NCBI RefSeq assembly: GCF_028292365.1
Contig: NZ_JAQGMM010000199.1
Location: 1-36,122 of the forward strand
DNA from: Caballeronia sp.
GTDB taxonomy: Bacteria > Pseudomonadota > Gammaproteobacteria > Burkholderiales > Burkholderiaceae
DNA: 36,122 nucleotides
Reading direction: 5' to 3'
Every line of letters starts with the position of its first letter. Positions within the stretch are counted from its first letter, which is position 1. Below the pieces are notes generated by a model. That model saw only the letters and a program-made list of their open reading frames with translations, searched no databases and had not been told where the DNA came from. The position numbers and the translations under genes are program-made. Shown piece after piece: positions 23,041 through 32,341 of this stretch.

Positions 23041-24030
23041 CTACGCCGCTATCGCCGCGCGGGCCTGTGCCGTGATGTCAAACGAGCGCAGACGGGCCGC
23101 GTGATCGTAAATTTGTGCGGTCACCATCAGTTCGTCAGGCTGGGTTTGTTCGATCAGCGAGGCCAGTCCGGCCTCCACCTGACGCTGGTCGCCGATTACC
23201 GAGCAGGCGAGCGAGTGGTCTACGCCGGCGCGTTCGCCCTCGTTCCATGGAATCTGCTTGACGGGTGGCGGCAACTGGCCCGGCGTGCCGCGTCGCAGAT
23301 TAATGAATTGCTGTTGCAACGATGTGAAGAGAAACTCTGCTTCTGCCGTGGTGTCGGCGGCAAAAACATTCACGCCAACCATCGCGTAAGGCCGGTCGAG
23401 TTGCTTCGACGGGCGGAATTGCGTCCGATAAACCTGCAGCGCGGTCAGCAAATAGTCGGGCGCGAAATGCGAAGCGAAGGCGAACGGCAGGCCGAGCGCG
23501 GCGGCGAGCTGGGCGCTGAAGGTGGACGAGCCGAGCAGCCAGATCGGCACGTTCAGCCCGGCGCCGGGGACCGCACGCACGCGCTGACCTTCCACCGGAT
23601 CGGCGAAATAGCGCTGCAATTCCACCACGTCATCGGGGAAATTGTCCGCACTGCTTTGGAGATCGCGGCGCAGCGCACGGGCCGTGGTCTGGTCAGTGCC
23701 GGGCGCGCGGCCGAGGCCAAGATCGATACGCCCGGGAAACAGCGACGCAAGCGTGCCGAACTGCTCGGCGATCACAAGTGGCGCGTGATTCGGCAGCATG
23801 ACGCCGCCCGAGCCGACGCGGATCGTGCTCGTTCCTGCTGCAACGTGTCCGATCACCACGGAGGTCGCGGCGCTGGCGATCCCGGTCATGTTGTGATGCT
23901 CGGCCAGCCAGAATCGCAGGTAACCGAGTTTTTCGGCATGCTGGGCCAGCTCGCGTGAGTGGCGGAACGCGTCGGCGGCAGTAGATCCGGCGGGAATAGG
24001 GGATAAATCGAGAACTGAAAACGGGATCAT
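23041..24030 (-). CDS. Luciferase-like monooxygenase, YhbW/MsnO8 type
   Basis: The 329-residue protein closely resembles Escherichia coli YhbW. It starts [13 protein letters not shown] and contains [71 protein letters not shown] and [31 protein letters not shown]. This group has the luciferase TIM barrel but no firmly known substrate. The start at 24030 is preferred to an ATG four codons upstream because GGAAG sits 5 nt before it and the family begins here. It is separate from the GntR-controlled luciferase-family enzyme and belongs to a different subgroup. It is monocistronic as far as can be seen. Confidence 0.92.
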   Translation of the reverse strand: MIPFSVLDLSPIPAGSTAADAFRHSRELAQHAEKLGYLRFWLAEHHNMTGIASAATSVVIGHVAAGTSTIRVGSGGVMLPNHAPLVIAEQFGTLASLFPGRIDLGLGRAPGTDQTTARALRRDLQSSADNFPDDVVELQRYFADPVEGQRVRAVPGAGLNVPIWLLGSSTFSAQLAAALGLPFAFASHFAPDYLLTALQVYRTQFRPSKQLDRPYAMVGVNVFAADTTAEAEFLFTSLQQQFINLRRGTPGQLPPPVKQIPWNEGERAGVDHSLACSVIGDQRQVEAGLASLIEQTQPDELMVTAQIYDHAARLRSFDITAQARAAIAA

Positions 24031-24193
24031 TGCGGCTTCCATGGCTTCGTGTATGGGCAGCGCGCGGGCACCGGCGATCCGGTCCCCGTCAAGCGCCGAT
24101 CCCGAACGAAAAATCCAGGACGCACCTTACACGCGGGTAAGAGCCGATTGTGCCGAAAGTCAGGAAAGTTTGCCGTGACCACGCTCAACGCCG

Positions 24194-25006
24194 TCAGGCG
24201 AGGCGAGGATAACCGCGTTCGACGGCGTCCAGTTCGATTTCAAGAATGCTGGCGTAATCTTCGAGCGGACGCCTTGCAAAACCGTCGAGCTTGAGCCGTT
24301 TTGCCAACGGACGATCGTGCGCGATGGCGTCGGCGAGTGCGCTCACCAGCGCCTCGATACCCTCCGCCGGCACCCGTTTCGATGCAATCAGCGGCAAGCC
24401 CGGCGCACCTCGCGTCGTCCCGATCTCGACCAGACCATGGGCAAGATCGGGAAGGTGATCGAGTACGAACGCAAAGCTCACACAGTCGATGGCGGCAACA
24501 TCGGCCCGGTCGTCCTGCAGGGCTTGCAGCGACGCCAGGTGCCCACCCGTTTCGATCACGGACGCGAAGAACGGTTGCCCGCCGGCAAGCGGCGCGACCG
24601 CACTGCGCAGCAAGTTCATGCCGCTGTTCGAATCAGGGGTGTTGAATGCCGCGCGCAGACCGCGGCATGGCGCGAGTGACGTGACCTTGGCAGCAGCCCG
24701 GGTGACCAGGATGCTGTGATAATTGCCGCCCTCGCAGGCATCGACGCTGAATACGGGCGTGGTGACCAGCTGCACGCGTCCGGCGAGCGCCTGAACCAGC
24801 GGATAGCCGCATGTCTGCGACAGCAGCAAGTCGTCGCGCAGCCAGAATTCCTGCAGGGACGTCCCGGGATCGACTATGGCGAGCGTGTCGCCGCGAGCGT
24901 CGAGCCATGGCCGCAAATGCTGGTGAACATGGTCGAGCAGAACGCGCCAATCACGGCCAAGCGCCGGCGTGACGTTGTACATCGGTAATGCAGCCACCCA
25001 GTTCAT
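24194..25006 (-). CDS. PhnD/SsuA-like phosphate/phosphonate-type substrate-binding protein, no signal peptide
   Basis: The 270-residue protein begins MNWVAALPMYNVTPALGRDWRVLLDHV and has SQTCGYPLVQALAGRVQLVTTPVF, GCEGGNYHSILV-like and AAFNTPDSNSGMNLLRSAV segments typical of PhnD-like two-lobe binding proteins (transferrin-like fold, PF12974). No hydrophobic signal sequence is visible and no permease or ATPase lies nearby, so it is probably cytoplasmic or secreted by another route. It follows the desaturase by 54 bp on the same strand. A cytoplasmic sensor or enzyme role is possible; function is unknown. Confidence 0.75.
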   Translation of the reverse strand: MNWVAALPMYNVTPALGRDWRVLLDHVHQHLRPWLDARGDTLAIVDPGTSLQEFWLRDDLLLSQTCGYPLVQALAGRVQLVTTPVFSVDACEGGNYHSILVTRAAAKVTSLAPCRGLRAAFNTPDSNSGMNLLRSAVAPLAGGQPFFASVIETGGHLASLQALQDDRADVAAIDCVSFAFVLDHLPDLAHGLVEIGTTRGAPGLPLIASKRVPAEGIEALVSALADAIAHDRPLAKRLKLDGFARRPLEDYASILEIELDAVERGYPRLA

Positions 25007-25060
25007 GCAAATTCTTTCCCATTGCGCCGGCTAGCATCAATACTTGGCTGGCGAGACAAA

Positions 25061-26083
25061 TCAGACAGGCTGCGCGTCGCCGCCCAGTGCTGCTGAGCCG
25101 GCGGATCCAGCTTGAGCCTGCGCCATCTGATCGGCGGCGCGTGCATGAAGCGGATGCAATGCGGGCGCAACCGGTTGGAGGCCGTGCCGCACGAGCCATT
25201 CCTGATAACCTCGTACGACAAAACCGCCATTGCGCACCCGATACGCGTCGCGATGCCCATGATAAACGCTTGCCAGCGCGAACCACGGCACGCTCGGCAG
25301 GTCGTGATGAACGGCGTGAAAATTGTTGTTGAGGAACAGAAGACGCCACGCCCACGATGCTTCATTGATGACCGTGCGTTCGGCGACGTGATCGGCTGCG
25401 CGATGTTCCTGGAACGAACGGATCGCACTCAACGCGAGCGCGGGATACCCAACGCCAAATATGAAAAACGCGGGACTGATGCCGCAGCGGCGCTGAAGCC
25501 ATGTCGCGAGCAGTGCGAGCAGGACGAGATGCAAGGCCCACGCGCCTGCAATACGGCCATTGCCCCGCGCAATCTGGGTGAATGCCGAGGCGATCGTTCT
25601 CACAATGGAAAACCAGGGGCCAAGCACAATGCGCCCGAAGAACGTGTTGCGGCAAACCAGCAGGAACCGTACGACCCCACCGGCGCCGCGCCAGCGTTCG
25701 GCGGAGACGAAATAGCTTTCCGGGTCCAGATCCGGGTCGGTGAGATGCGTGTCGTTATGGTGGCGCAGATGCGACTCGCGATACACCGCGTAAGGGAACC
25801 AGACCGCGAGCGGGGCGACGCCAAGCAGCGCGTTGAACCAGGGAAAACGTGTCGGATGGCCGTGCAGGAGTTCATGCTGCAATGACAGATACAGGCACGA
25901 CAGCACAGCTAGAATGCTTACCGCCAGCGGCAAGCCGATTGACCGCGCGTTAAGCGCCGTCGTGAACCAGCCGCCATACACGGTTACGATCAGAAGCCAG
26001 GTGGGCCATTCGCTGCGCCAGCGCCAGGACGCGCGGTGTTGCTGTATTTGATGGCGTTGAGCATCGTCGATATAAAGGCTCAT
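25061..26083 (-). CDS. Membrane fatty acid desaturase / hydroxylase family protein
   Basis: A 340-residue membrane protein with the three histidine boxes of the FA_desaturase family (PF00487): HELLH (70-74), HLRHH (105-109) and HAVHH (256-260), plus EHRAADH at 227-232. Hydrophobic segments lie around 28-66, 83-98, 180-195 and 203-220, with the boxes facing the cytoplasm. The di-iron centre introduces a double bond or a hydroxyl group into an acyl or related hydrophobic chain. Only a weak ribosome binding site precedes the ATG at 26083. The C-terminal tail (after about 305) is alanine-rich and unusual. Substrate could be acyl lipid or a carotenoid-like molecule; context does not decide. Confidence 0.88.
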   Translation of the reverse strand: MSLYIDDAQRHQIQQHRASWRWRSEWPTWLLIVTVYGGWFTTALNARSIGLPLAVSILAVLSCLYLSLQHELLHGHPTRFPWFNALLGVAPLAVWFPYAVYRESHLRHHNDTHLTDPDLDPESYFVSAERWRGAGGVVRFLLVCRNTFFGRIVLGPWFSIVRTIASAFTQIARGNGRIAGAWALHLVLLALLATWLQRRCGISPAFFIFGVGYPALALSAIRSFQEHRAADHVAERTVINEASWAWRLLFLNNNFHAVHHDLPSVPWFALASVYHGHRDAYRVRNGGFVVRGYQEWLVRHGLQPVAPALHPLHARAADQMAQAQAGSAGSAALGGDAQPV

Positions 26084-26377
26084 GGCAATTCGGTGACGGA
26101 ACGAGCCCCGATCTTATCGGCGCTTCGTCGCGCGCCAAACCAAGCATTCCCGCTAAGCTTGTTCCCATGTGAAGAATCGGGGCTTGAGCGGTTGTATGCG
26201 CCGAGAGCCAGCGGGCGGGGCCCACGGCAATACGGCTACGAAACGCTGGAGCGCATCGCGATGCGCGATGTGGCCCTGGGAATGTTCGAACGACAGGCAC
26301 GCCCGAAACACGACATCTGGCGGCCTGAAGGCCGCCGTCGATTACGCGCACGAAGCGCGATGGCGAAAGCGCCGTAG
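26084..26377. other. Intergenic stretch with two palindromes
   Basis: No gene is supported. The region holds a perfect 16-bp palindrome GCGCATCGCGATGCGC at 26251-26266 and an 8-bp inverted repeat GGCGGCCT/AGGCCGCC at 26319-26336. The second lies 42-59 bp beyond the stop of the 102-residue gene and may take part in 3' end formation, although no T run follows. Confidence 0.5.
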
Positions 26378-26686
26378 TTACGCCGCTTTCGCCCAAAGCC
26401 TGTTGGTTGTTCTTTTGCGCCCGGAATTGGGGTCGCCCTTTGGTTGCGAAAACGACTCCAGCACTTTGCGCAACGCATCGACCCGACGCCTTTGTGCCGG
26501 CACCAGCACGTAGCCGGTACAGACTGCGTTCAAGCGTTCGTGCCAGTACTCGACGTTAAGTGTACCGGCCGGCTTCTGACTCATCGCCCGCAATTGGCCG
26601 ATGGCCCGTTCGATGTGCTGAAGCTCCGCGTCGGCTTGTGTCGACGTTCGTGGGCCTTCTGACGTCGGCGTTCTTTTGGCTTTCAT
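26378..26686 (-). CDS. Hypothetical basic small protein (102 aa)
   Basis: Not recognised. The protein is basic at both ends (MKAKRTPTSEG... and ...SGRKRTTNRLWAKAA). Its central helical region is ELQHIERAIGQLRAMSQ...YWHERLNAVCTGYVLVPAQRRRVDALRKVLESF. This could be a small helical DNA- or RNA-associated protein. The start ATG follows a purine-rich stretch (GGGGGCGCAGG). Both sides are gene-poor, so no operon context helps. The reading frame is open from end to end and the composition is not extreme, hence a moderate confidence that it is real. Confidence 0.55.
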   Translation of the reverse strand: MKAKRTPTSEGPRTSTQADAELQHIERAIGQLRAMSQKPAGTLNVEYWHERLNAVCTGYVLVPAQRRRVDALRKVLESFSQPKGDPNSGRKRTTNRLWAKAA

Positions 26687-27096
26687 CCTGCGCCCCCATT
26701 TTTGCCGGCCAGCTTCTGAGCGCGTTGTCGATTCTATCGACGACTAATGCGTTCATTGCTACGTCCAGCTATACCCCGTCGCCTGCGCGTTTATAGTCGC
26801 GTCGGGCGGTCCCCGGTTTGATTCGACCGTTGATAGATACTCGCCCAGGGCGGGACGCTTGCACCGTCTGAAATCGCACATTGAAGGCGCCGGGCGCGCG
26901 ATAAACCGGGCGATGCAAACGTTTTCCGTGTGCTGGGGCACGAAGTGCGTGCGCCGAACGACGCTAATACCCGGCGGAACAATGCTTGGGAATGGCAATG
27001 GATAGGATGATCGAGAGATCGTAACGACGTCTTGACGAGGTCATTCCGGAGCGGCGTTGGAGCGGCTTCAAACATGAAGTAATGCGCAACTGCGCA
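26687..27096. other. Gene-free stretch
   Basis: In these 410 bp I see no gene with a supported start, no terminator and no clear repeat. Short open frames on both strands look like composition effects. It may carry the promoter of the 102-residue gene at its left end. Confidence 0.4.
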
Positions 27097-27417
27097 TCAC
27101 TCGTCCTCTGTAGTCCGAGGTTTGCCGCTGCGTTTTATCTGCTCGTCCATGGCCAGATCGAGCTTGCTGACGCGCCGTGGCTTCTCTGGCTTGAGCGCGT
27201 TCACAAAGGCTACGAAATCATCCATGGTCTGCGGTGGGGAGAGCTTTTGCTCACCGCTTGCGGCGCGGTCGATGAGATAGAACAGACCGCCGCTCAGGCT
27301 AACGGCCGCATAGTGCGGGTTGCCGGAGCGTGTCTTGAGACGCTCGACGGCGTTAATGGCTTTAGTCGAGCGCACGATCCGCCTGATCAAAGCGACATGT
27401 GATGAACCCGGCGTCAT
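27097..27417 (-). CDS. Hypothetical protein (106 aa)
   Basis: Not recognised. The sequence MTPGSSHVALIRRIVRSTKAINAVERLKTRSGNPHYAAVSLSGGLFYLID suggests a helix followed by two strands, then a helix (TMDDFVAFVNALKPEKP) and a charged tail ending TTEDE. The ATG at 27417 is chosen over a TTG five codons earlier. It lies 33 bp after the lipoprotein gene on the same strand and may be cotranscribed with it. No signal peptide or membrane segment is visible. Confidence 0.55.
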   Translation of the reverse strand: MTPGSSHVALIRRIVRSTKAINAVERLKTRSGNPHYAAVSLSGGLFYLIDRAASGEQKLSPPQTMDDFVAFVNALKPEKPRRVSKLDLAMDEQIKRSGKPRTTEDE

Positions 27418-27450
27418 GAAGCGCCCCACCAAGCTGCTTCGAGCTTAATC

Positions 27451-27786
27451 TCAAGGCGCGCATTTCTTGCTCGCGCCTTCGAGCCACAGATTCGACACGT
27501 GCCGCTCGCCCGGATAAAACCGGTACGAAGTCTCACCGTTATCGAAGCGAACCTTGATCACGTTGGAATCGCCGAATTCGAGCATCGTGCCCTGGGGAAT
27601 GGGTGTTTGCTTGAACGTGGCGTCGTGTTTCTTTGCTTCATCCGTCAGGCACTGGACGATGCTTGCCACCGAAGCGTTAGGCGCCGTTTCGACCTCCGGC
27701 TGACCGGCATCGGCGTTGTGGAACTGGGTGGTACAGGCTTGCAACAGGAACAGAGGAAGCGCGAGGGCGCAGACAATCTTTTTCAT
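27451..27786 (-). CDS. Small outer-membrane-type lipoprotein (111 aa)
   Basis: The N-terminus MKKIVCALALPLFLLQACTT is a type II signal peptide with lipobox LQAC and cysteine at residue 18. The mature part is hydrophilic, with SVASIVQCLTDEAKK and a beta-rich end (MLEFGDSNVIKVRFDNGETSYRFYPGERHVSNLWLEGASKKC). Two further cysteines at about residues 46 and 109 could form a disulfide. AAGGACACC precedes the ATG. Function is unknown; small lipoproteins of this type are common in Burkholderiaceae. It is encoded upstream of the 106-residue protein. Confidence 0.8.
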   Translation of the reverse strand: MKKIVCALALPLFLLQACTTQFHNADAGQPEVETAPNASVASIVQCLTDEAKKHDATFKQTPIPQGTMLEFGDSNVIKVRFDNGETSYRFYPGERHVSNLWLEGASKKCAP

Positions 27787-27957
27787 GGTGTCCTTAAAGG
27801 GTTTGCGGCCGCCTTTCCGACGAGCTATTCAACTACAGCAATCCAACATTACAGCATAGCGGCCTTACGTTTACCGTCCGCGCGCGTCCCGGGTTCCATT
27901 CGCGCAGATCCCGGCCAGCAGGAACAAAACCCCGCCCCAGCGAACCGTTGCGGACGT

Positions 27958-29661
27958 TCACGCATCCGGCGGCACGCCGAGAAGCTGCATGGTGCCGCCG
28001 ACCACGCCCGAAAACACCGGACCGGCTACGGTCCCGCCGTAATAGGCGCCGGCCGATGGCTCATCAATCATGACGGCCACGATCACCTGCGGGTCACTCA
28101 TGGGCGCCATGCCGACAAACGACGCCCGATACTTGTTCGCCGCATACGTGCGCCCGATCTGTTTGCGCGCCGTGCCGGTCTTCCCACCTACGCGATACCC
28201 ATCCACCGCTGCCGCACGTCCCGTGCCACGGGGTCCCATCGCGAGTTCAAGCATGTCGCGCACAGCCGCTGCCGTCGCGGGTTTCGTGACTTGCACGGGA
28301 TCTCGCGCAGCCTGACCGCGAATCAAGGTGGACTGCCGGAACTCGCCACTGCCCGCGTAAGCCGTATAAACCTGTGCAATCTGCAGCAACGACAACGACA
28401 GGCCGTAACCATAGGCCATGGTTGCCTGCTCGATCGGGCGCCAGCGCTCGTATGCCCGCAGGCGTCCAGTGGCCGCGCCCGGAAAGGTCAGGTCCGGCGC
28501 CTGGCCAATGCCGTATTCGCGATACTTGTCCCACACCGTCTGCGGCCGAAGCTTGAGCGAGAGTTTCGTCAACGCGATATTGCTCGACATCTGCACGGCT
28601 TCGGAGACCGTGATGACACCGTGGTTCGATGTATCGTGGATCACGTTCGGTCCGAGTTTGAACGTTCCCGGCGATGTATCGATACGCGTGTCGGGCCGCA
28701 CGTAGCCCAAATCGATAGCCAGCGCCGCCACCAGCGGCTTGATCGTCGAACCCGGCTCGAAGGTATCGGTCAGCGCGCGGTTGCGCAACTGCTCGCCGGT
28801 CAGGCGCGCGCGGTCGTTGGGGTCGAAAGTCGGGTAGTTCGCGAGCGCGAGGATCTCGCCGTTCTTCGCGTCCAGCACGACCACGCTGCCCGCCCGCGCG
28901 CGATGCTTCGTGATAGCGGCGGCCAGTTGCGTGTGGGCGAGTTGCTGGATACGGCGGTCGATCGTCAGATGAATGGTCTCGCCATTTTCCGGCAACTCCA
29001 CTTCGCCGATCTCGGACACCACACGCCCAAGCCGGTCACGTATCACTTCGCGCTGACCGTGTTCGCCGGTCAGCCTGTCGTTCGCCGCGAGTTCGATGCC
29101 TTCCTGACCCTTGTCTTCGTTGTCCGTGAAGCCGACGATGTGAGCCGCCGACTCTCCTTCGGGATAGAAGCGTTTGGTGTCGGCTACAAGTGTTATGCCT
29201 GCGAGGCCGGTTTCAGCGATCCGCGTGGCGGTGTCGGCATCGACCTGGCGTTTCAGCAAGATGAACGAGCGCGCACCGTCAAGCCGGCGCGCCAACTCCG
29301 TCTCGGGCATGTCAATCAGCCGGGAGACTGCCGGCAGCGTATCGCGATCAAAGCGCGATGGCGTGGCCCAGATCGCATAGGTCGCAAGACTCACAGCCAG
29401 CATTGCGCCATTCCGGTCGACAATACGTCCACGCGTCGCGCTGAGTTCCAGCGTACGTTGATAGCGCTTTTGCCCCTCGCCGATATAGAAATCCTGGTTC
29501 ACGACCTGCACCCACAGCGCACGCGTCGCGAGCGCGGCAAACGCGGCGAACATCAGCATCACGACCAGCGTGGAGCGCCATCGTGGCAGCCGGCTTTCGA
29601 GCACTGCGTTTTTCACGGGCGTCCGATAAGATTCATGGGCGCGCTTGGCGGTTTTACGCAT
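27958..29661 (-). CDS. Penicillin-binding protein 2 / FtsI-like peptidoglycan transpeptidase
   Basis: A 567-residue class B penicillin-binding protein. One N-terminal membrane helix (about 30-48) is followed by a dimerisation domain (RGRIVDRNGAMLAVSL, 78-92) and a transpeptidase domain. The active-site motifs are STIK (305-308), SSN (359-361) and KTGT (493-496). It cross-links septal or lateral peptidoglycan in the periplasm. It is not in a division/cell-wall (dcw) gene cluster here, so it is probably a second FtsI-type paralogue. The start lies 8 bp after the stop of the N-acetyltransferase gene with no visible ribosome binding site, suggesting translational coupling. Confidence 0.92.
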   Translation of the reverse strand: MRKTAKRAHESYRTPVKNAVLESRLPRWRSTLVVMLMFAAFAALATRALWVQVVNQDFYIGEGQKRYQRTLELSATRGRIVDRNGAMLAVSLATYAIWATPSRFDRDTLPAVSRLIDMPETELARRLDGARSFILLKRQVDADTATRIAETGLAGITLVADTKRFYPEGESAAHIVGFTDNEDKGQEGIELAANDRLTGEHGQREVIRDRLGRVVSEIGEVELPENGETIHLTIDRRIQQLAHTQLAAAITKHRARAGSVVVLDAKNGEILALANYPTFDPNDRARLTGEQLRNRALTDTFEPGSTIKPLVAALAIDLGYVRPDTRIDTSPGTFKLGPNVIHDTSNHGVITVSEAVQMSSNIALTKLSLKLRPQTVWDKYREYGIGQAPDLTFPGAATGRLRAYERWRPIEQATMAYGYGLSLSLLQIAQVYTAYAGSGEFRQSTLIRGQAARDPVQVTKPATAAAVRDMLELAMGPRGTGRAAAVDGYRVGGKTGTARKQIGRTYAANKYRASFVGMAPMSDPQVIVAVMIDEPSAGAYYGGTVAGPVFSGVVGGTMQLLGVPPDA

Positions 29662-29669
29662 CGTGACGA

Positions 29670-30548
29670 TCAGGAGCTAGTGGACATGATGGACGTGGAA
29701 GAGCGGACGATGCGCTCGAGCACGGCATCGAGTGCCCCGGCCGACGTTTTCCCGTGGGTGTCGAAATCCTGGCCGGGCAGCGCCAGCCCGAACGTGTCTT
29801 GCAGCACGCGGCGCAATTCTTCGGCGCTTGCGAGCTCGCGTTTGGATTCTGTCTCGCCACGCTGGCTCAGGGTCGTGTCGAACAAGGTCTGCCGCTGTCC
29901 GGGCATCACCCGCGCCACGATCAGGTGGTTCAGGAAGATTGACTCGGGATACGTTGACACATAGTGGTTCGCCATGGCGTAGTCGGCGGGAAGTTGCGGT
30001 TCGAGGTCGAAACGGTAGATGGGTCTCCAGGCATCGCCGAGCTTCACTTGCAGGAGGAAATCACCGCGCTCGATCAGGTTGAGGCGAAACGGCTCATGTG
30101 GCGTTGCCTGTTCGCGGCCCGCGTCGAACAGCAGCGGAGCGCTGAGCGTCATGCTGCCAAAGCCGACGTCCGCGAGCCAGGTTTCGTCGGGTGTTTCGAC
30201 CAGCAAGGTCATGTGGGTGCGCGGCGGAATGGCAGTCGGGTCGTTCCACACCACGCGCGCGGCGAGGCCGGTCGTGTTGAAGCCGAGCGTGTCGAGCACC
30301 GCGCGAAACAGCAGGTTGTGTTCATAACAGTACCCGCCGCGCCGCCCGCTCACGAGCTTCGCGAACACGGACGCGAGGTCGAGGCGCGGCGTGCGCCCGA
30401 GCAGCGAGTCGAGATTTTCGAACGGGATGACTTGCGGATGCAGCCTGTGCAGCGCGTGCAGCGTCTCTGATGTAGCCTGCTGAGGTCCGGTATAGCCGAT
30501 GCGGTCGAAATACGCGGCGAGTTGCGCCGGGGAGAGTGTCTGATTCAT
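29670..30548 (-). CDS. nat: Arylamine N-acetyltransferase
   Basis: The 292-residue protein has the complete NAT catalytic triad: Cys74 in RRGGYCYEHN, His112 in RTHMTLLV and Asp127 in LADVGFGS. It also has the family N-terminal start (LAAYFDRIGYTG) and PFENLDSLLGR. It transfers an acetyl group from acetyl-CoA to arylamines, hydrazines or related compounds. ATG at 30548 is chosen because AGGAG lies 6 nt upstream; longer in-frame starts would extend into the promoter region. The length is slightly above the bacterial norm (about 275). It precedes and probably shares a transcript with the penicillin-binding protein, and faces away from zwf. Confidence 0.95.
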   Translation of the reverse strand: MNQTLSPAQLAAYFDRIGYTGPQQATSETLHALHRLHPQVIPFENLDSLLGRTPRLDLASVFAKLVSGRRGGYCYEHNLLFRAVLDTLGFNTTGLAARVVWNDPTAIPPRTHMTLLVETPDETWLADVGFGSMTLSAPLLFDAGREQATPHEPFRLNLIERGDFLLQVKLGDAWRPIYRFDLEPQLPADYAMANHYVSTYPESIFLNHLIVARVMPGQRQTLFDTTLSQRGETESKRELASAEELRRVLQDTFGLALPGQDFDTHGKTSAGALDAVLERIVRSSTSIMSTSS

Positions 30549-30774
30549 GTGGAACTCCTGCACGGGTAATGGAAACGAGGCCGGGCGAGCCGCCGCGAGG
30601 TGCCGACATTCTACGGCACAGCCCACGCGGCGATTACATATTGCATACGACACACATCAGTCGAAAACGCAGAAGCAGACCAGAAGCAGACCGTTTGGGC
30701 AGGATTTTGAACTGTGACGCGCCCAACATGGTCTTTAATAGGCAGTGCGTTCAACTCTTCTTTTAAAGAACCCT

Positions 30775-32331
30775 ATGTCGACCTCACTCGCTACCGCAAC
30801 TTCCTCCCCGCAGCCTCCCGGCAAGCATCCCGCCCCGCCGTGCACGCTCGTCATCTTCGGCGCGGCCGGTGACCTGACCAAACGGCTGCTGATGCCGGCG
30901 CTGTACAACCTGTCGTCCGATGGCCTGCTTGACGACAAGATGAAGATCATTGGCGTGAACCACGGCGAGCTCGAGACGAGCGCCTGGAGAGACCAGCTGA
31001 CCGAGTCGCTGAAAAGTTTTGCCGCCGACAAAGCCGGCGCTTTTCATACCTCCAAACTCGACGACCGGGCGTGGAACTGGGTCGCGGATCGCCTGCAATA
31101 CGTGGCTGGCGAGTTCGAGACGGATGACGTATTTAACAAGCTGAAGCAGACGCTGGGTGACAGTGGAAATGTCATTTTTTATCTCGCTGTCAGTTCGCGC
31201 TTCTTCAAGCCGATCGTCGAGCGGCTCGGCCGAGTGGGATTGCTGAAGGAAAGTGACCAGGGCTTCCGGCGTGTCGTGATCGAAAAACCGTTCGGACACG
31301 ACTACGCATCGGCGAAGGATCTCAACGAGAGCATTCTCAAGTTCGCCGGCGAGAACCAGATTTATCGTATCGATCATTTTCTGGGCAAGGACACGGTGCA
31401 GAGCATCCTCGCGGTGCGCTTCGCGAACGCGTTGTTCGAGCCCATTTTCCGGCGCGAGTACATTGATCACGTGCAGATCACGGCGGCAGAAACCATTGGC
31501 GTGGAAGCGCGTGGCGGGTTTTACGAACAGACGGGCGCGTTCCGCGACATGCTCCCGAACCACCTGTTCCAGTTGCTCGGCATGGTCGCCATGGAACCGC
31601 CGAATTCATTCGATGCAGAAGCCGTGCGCGACAAGAAAGCTGACATTTTCGACGCGATCCAGCCGCTGAAACCCAATGACGTGGTGCTCGGGCAGTACGA
31701 AAAATCCTCGACCATGGCGGGGTATCGAGAAGAGGCCGACGTCGCGCCGGACAGCCAGACGGAGACGTATGCGGCGGCGCGGGTGTTCGTCGAGAACTGG
31801 CGCTGGGCCGGCGTGCCGTTTTATCTGCGCACCGGTAAACGGATGACGGCGCGGCGCACGGAGATATCGATACAACTGAAAGCGGTGCCGTTCCTGCTGT
31901 TCCGCGACACGCCCGTGGACACCCTCGTGCCGAACGTGCTGACCTTGCGGATTGACCCGGAACACGGCACAAGCTTTGATTTCAATGTGAAGGTGCCTGG
32001 GCCGGTGATGAAGGTCGGAGCCGTCAAGTCATCGTTCAAATACGGCGATTTCTTCGATGAGAAGCCGAATGTCGGTTACGAAACGCTGCTGTACGACTGT
32101 ATGCTCGGCGACGAGACGCTGTTCCAGCGCGCCGATAGCATTGAAACAAGCTGGGCGGCGGTTGACGGCGTATTGCATCCAGAAGGCGGGCCGTTGCCGG
32201 TACATGGCTACACGGCGGGCAGCGCGGGGCCGAAGGAATCCGACGAACTGTTGAAGGCCGACGGCCGCGCCTGGCGCCCGCTGGTAGCGGCCGATCACAC
32301 GCAAAAAACCGATCACGACGACAAGAACTGA
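30775..32331 (+). CDS. zwf: Glucose-6-phosphate 1-dehydrogenase
   Basis: The 518-residue enzyme oxidises glucose-6-phosphate to 6-phosphogluconolactone with NAD(P), feeding the Entner-Doudoroff and pentose-phosphate pathways. The nucleotide motif is FGAAGDLTKR. The active-site signature RIDHFLGK spans residues 198-205, and EKPFGHDYASA precedes it. The N-terminus has about 20 extra Ser/Thr/Pro-rich residues before the first strand. ATG at 30775 is preferred to an in-frame start ten codons earlier. A small palindrome TTCTTT-T-AAAGAA (30758-30770) overlaps the ribosome-binding area. It leads an operon with polyphosphate glucokinase, the source of its substrate. Confidence 0.97.
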   Translation: MSTSLATATSSPQPPGKHPAPPCTLVIFGAAGDLTKRLLMPALYNLSSDGLLDDKMKIIGVNHGELETSAWRDQLTESLKSFAADKAGAFHTSKLDDRAWNWVADRLQYVAGEFETDDVFNKLKQTLGDSGNVIFYLAVSSRFFKPIVERLGRVGLLKESDQGFRRVVIEKPFGHDYASAKDLNESILKFAGENQIYRIDHFLGKDTVQSILAVRFANALFEPIFRREYIDHVQITAAETIGVEARGGFYEQTGAFRDMLPNHLFQLLGMVAMEPPNSFDAEAVRDKKADIFDAIQPLKPNDVVLGQYEKSSTMAGYREEADVAPDSQTETYAAARVFVENWRWAGVPFYLRTGKRMTARRTEISIQLKAVPFLLFRDTPVDTLVPNVLTLRIDPEHGTSFDFNVKVPGPVMKVGAVKSSFKYGDFFDEKPNVGYETLLYDCMLGDETLFQRADSIETSWAAVDGVLHPEGGPLPVHGYTAGSAGPKESDELLKADGRAWRPLVAADHTQKTDHDDKN

Positions 32332-32341
32332 GGAGAACCGT

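Noticed and set aside
26251..26266. 16-bp perfect palindrome GCGCATCGCGATGCGC as a possible operator or attachment site
   Set aside because: Kept only as a note in the intergenic entry. GC-rich self-complementary words are frequent at this base composition, and no second copy or mobile gene is nearby.
27499..29964. Plus-strand open frame of about 820 codons opposite the lipoprotein, penicillin-binding protein and acetyltransferase genes
   Set aside because: It is an antisense shadow of genes with clear catalytic motifs. Its translation is Arg/His-rich without domains and it has no ribosome binding site. High GC content explains its length.
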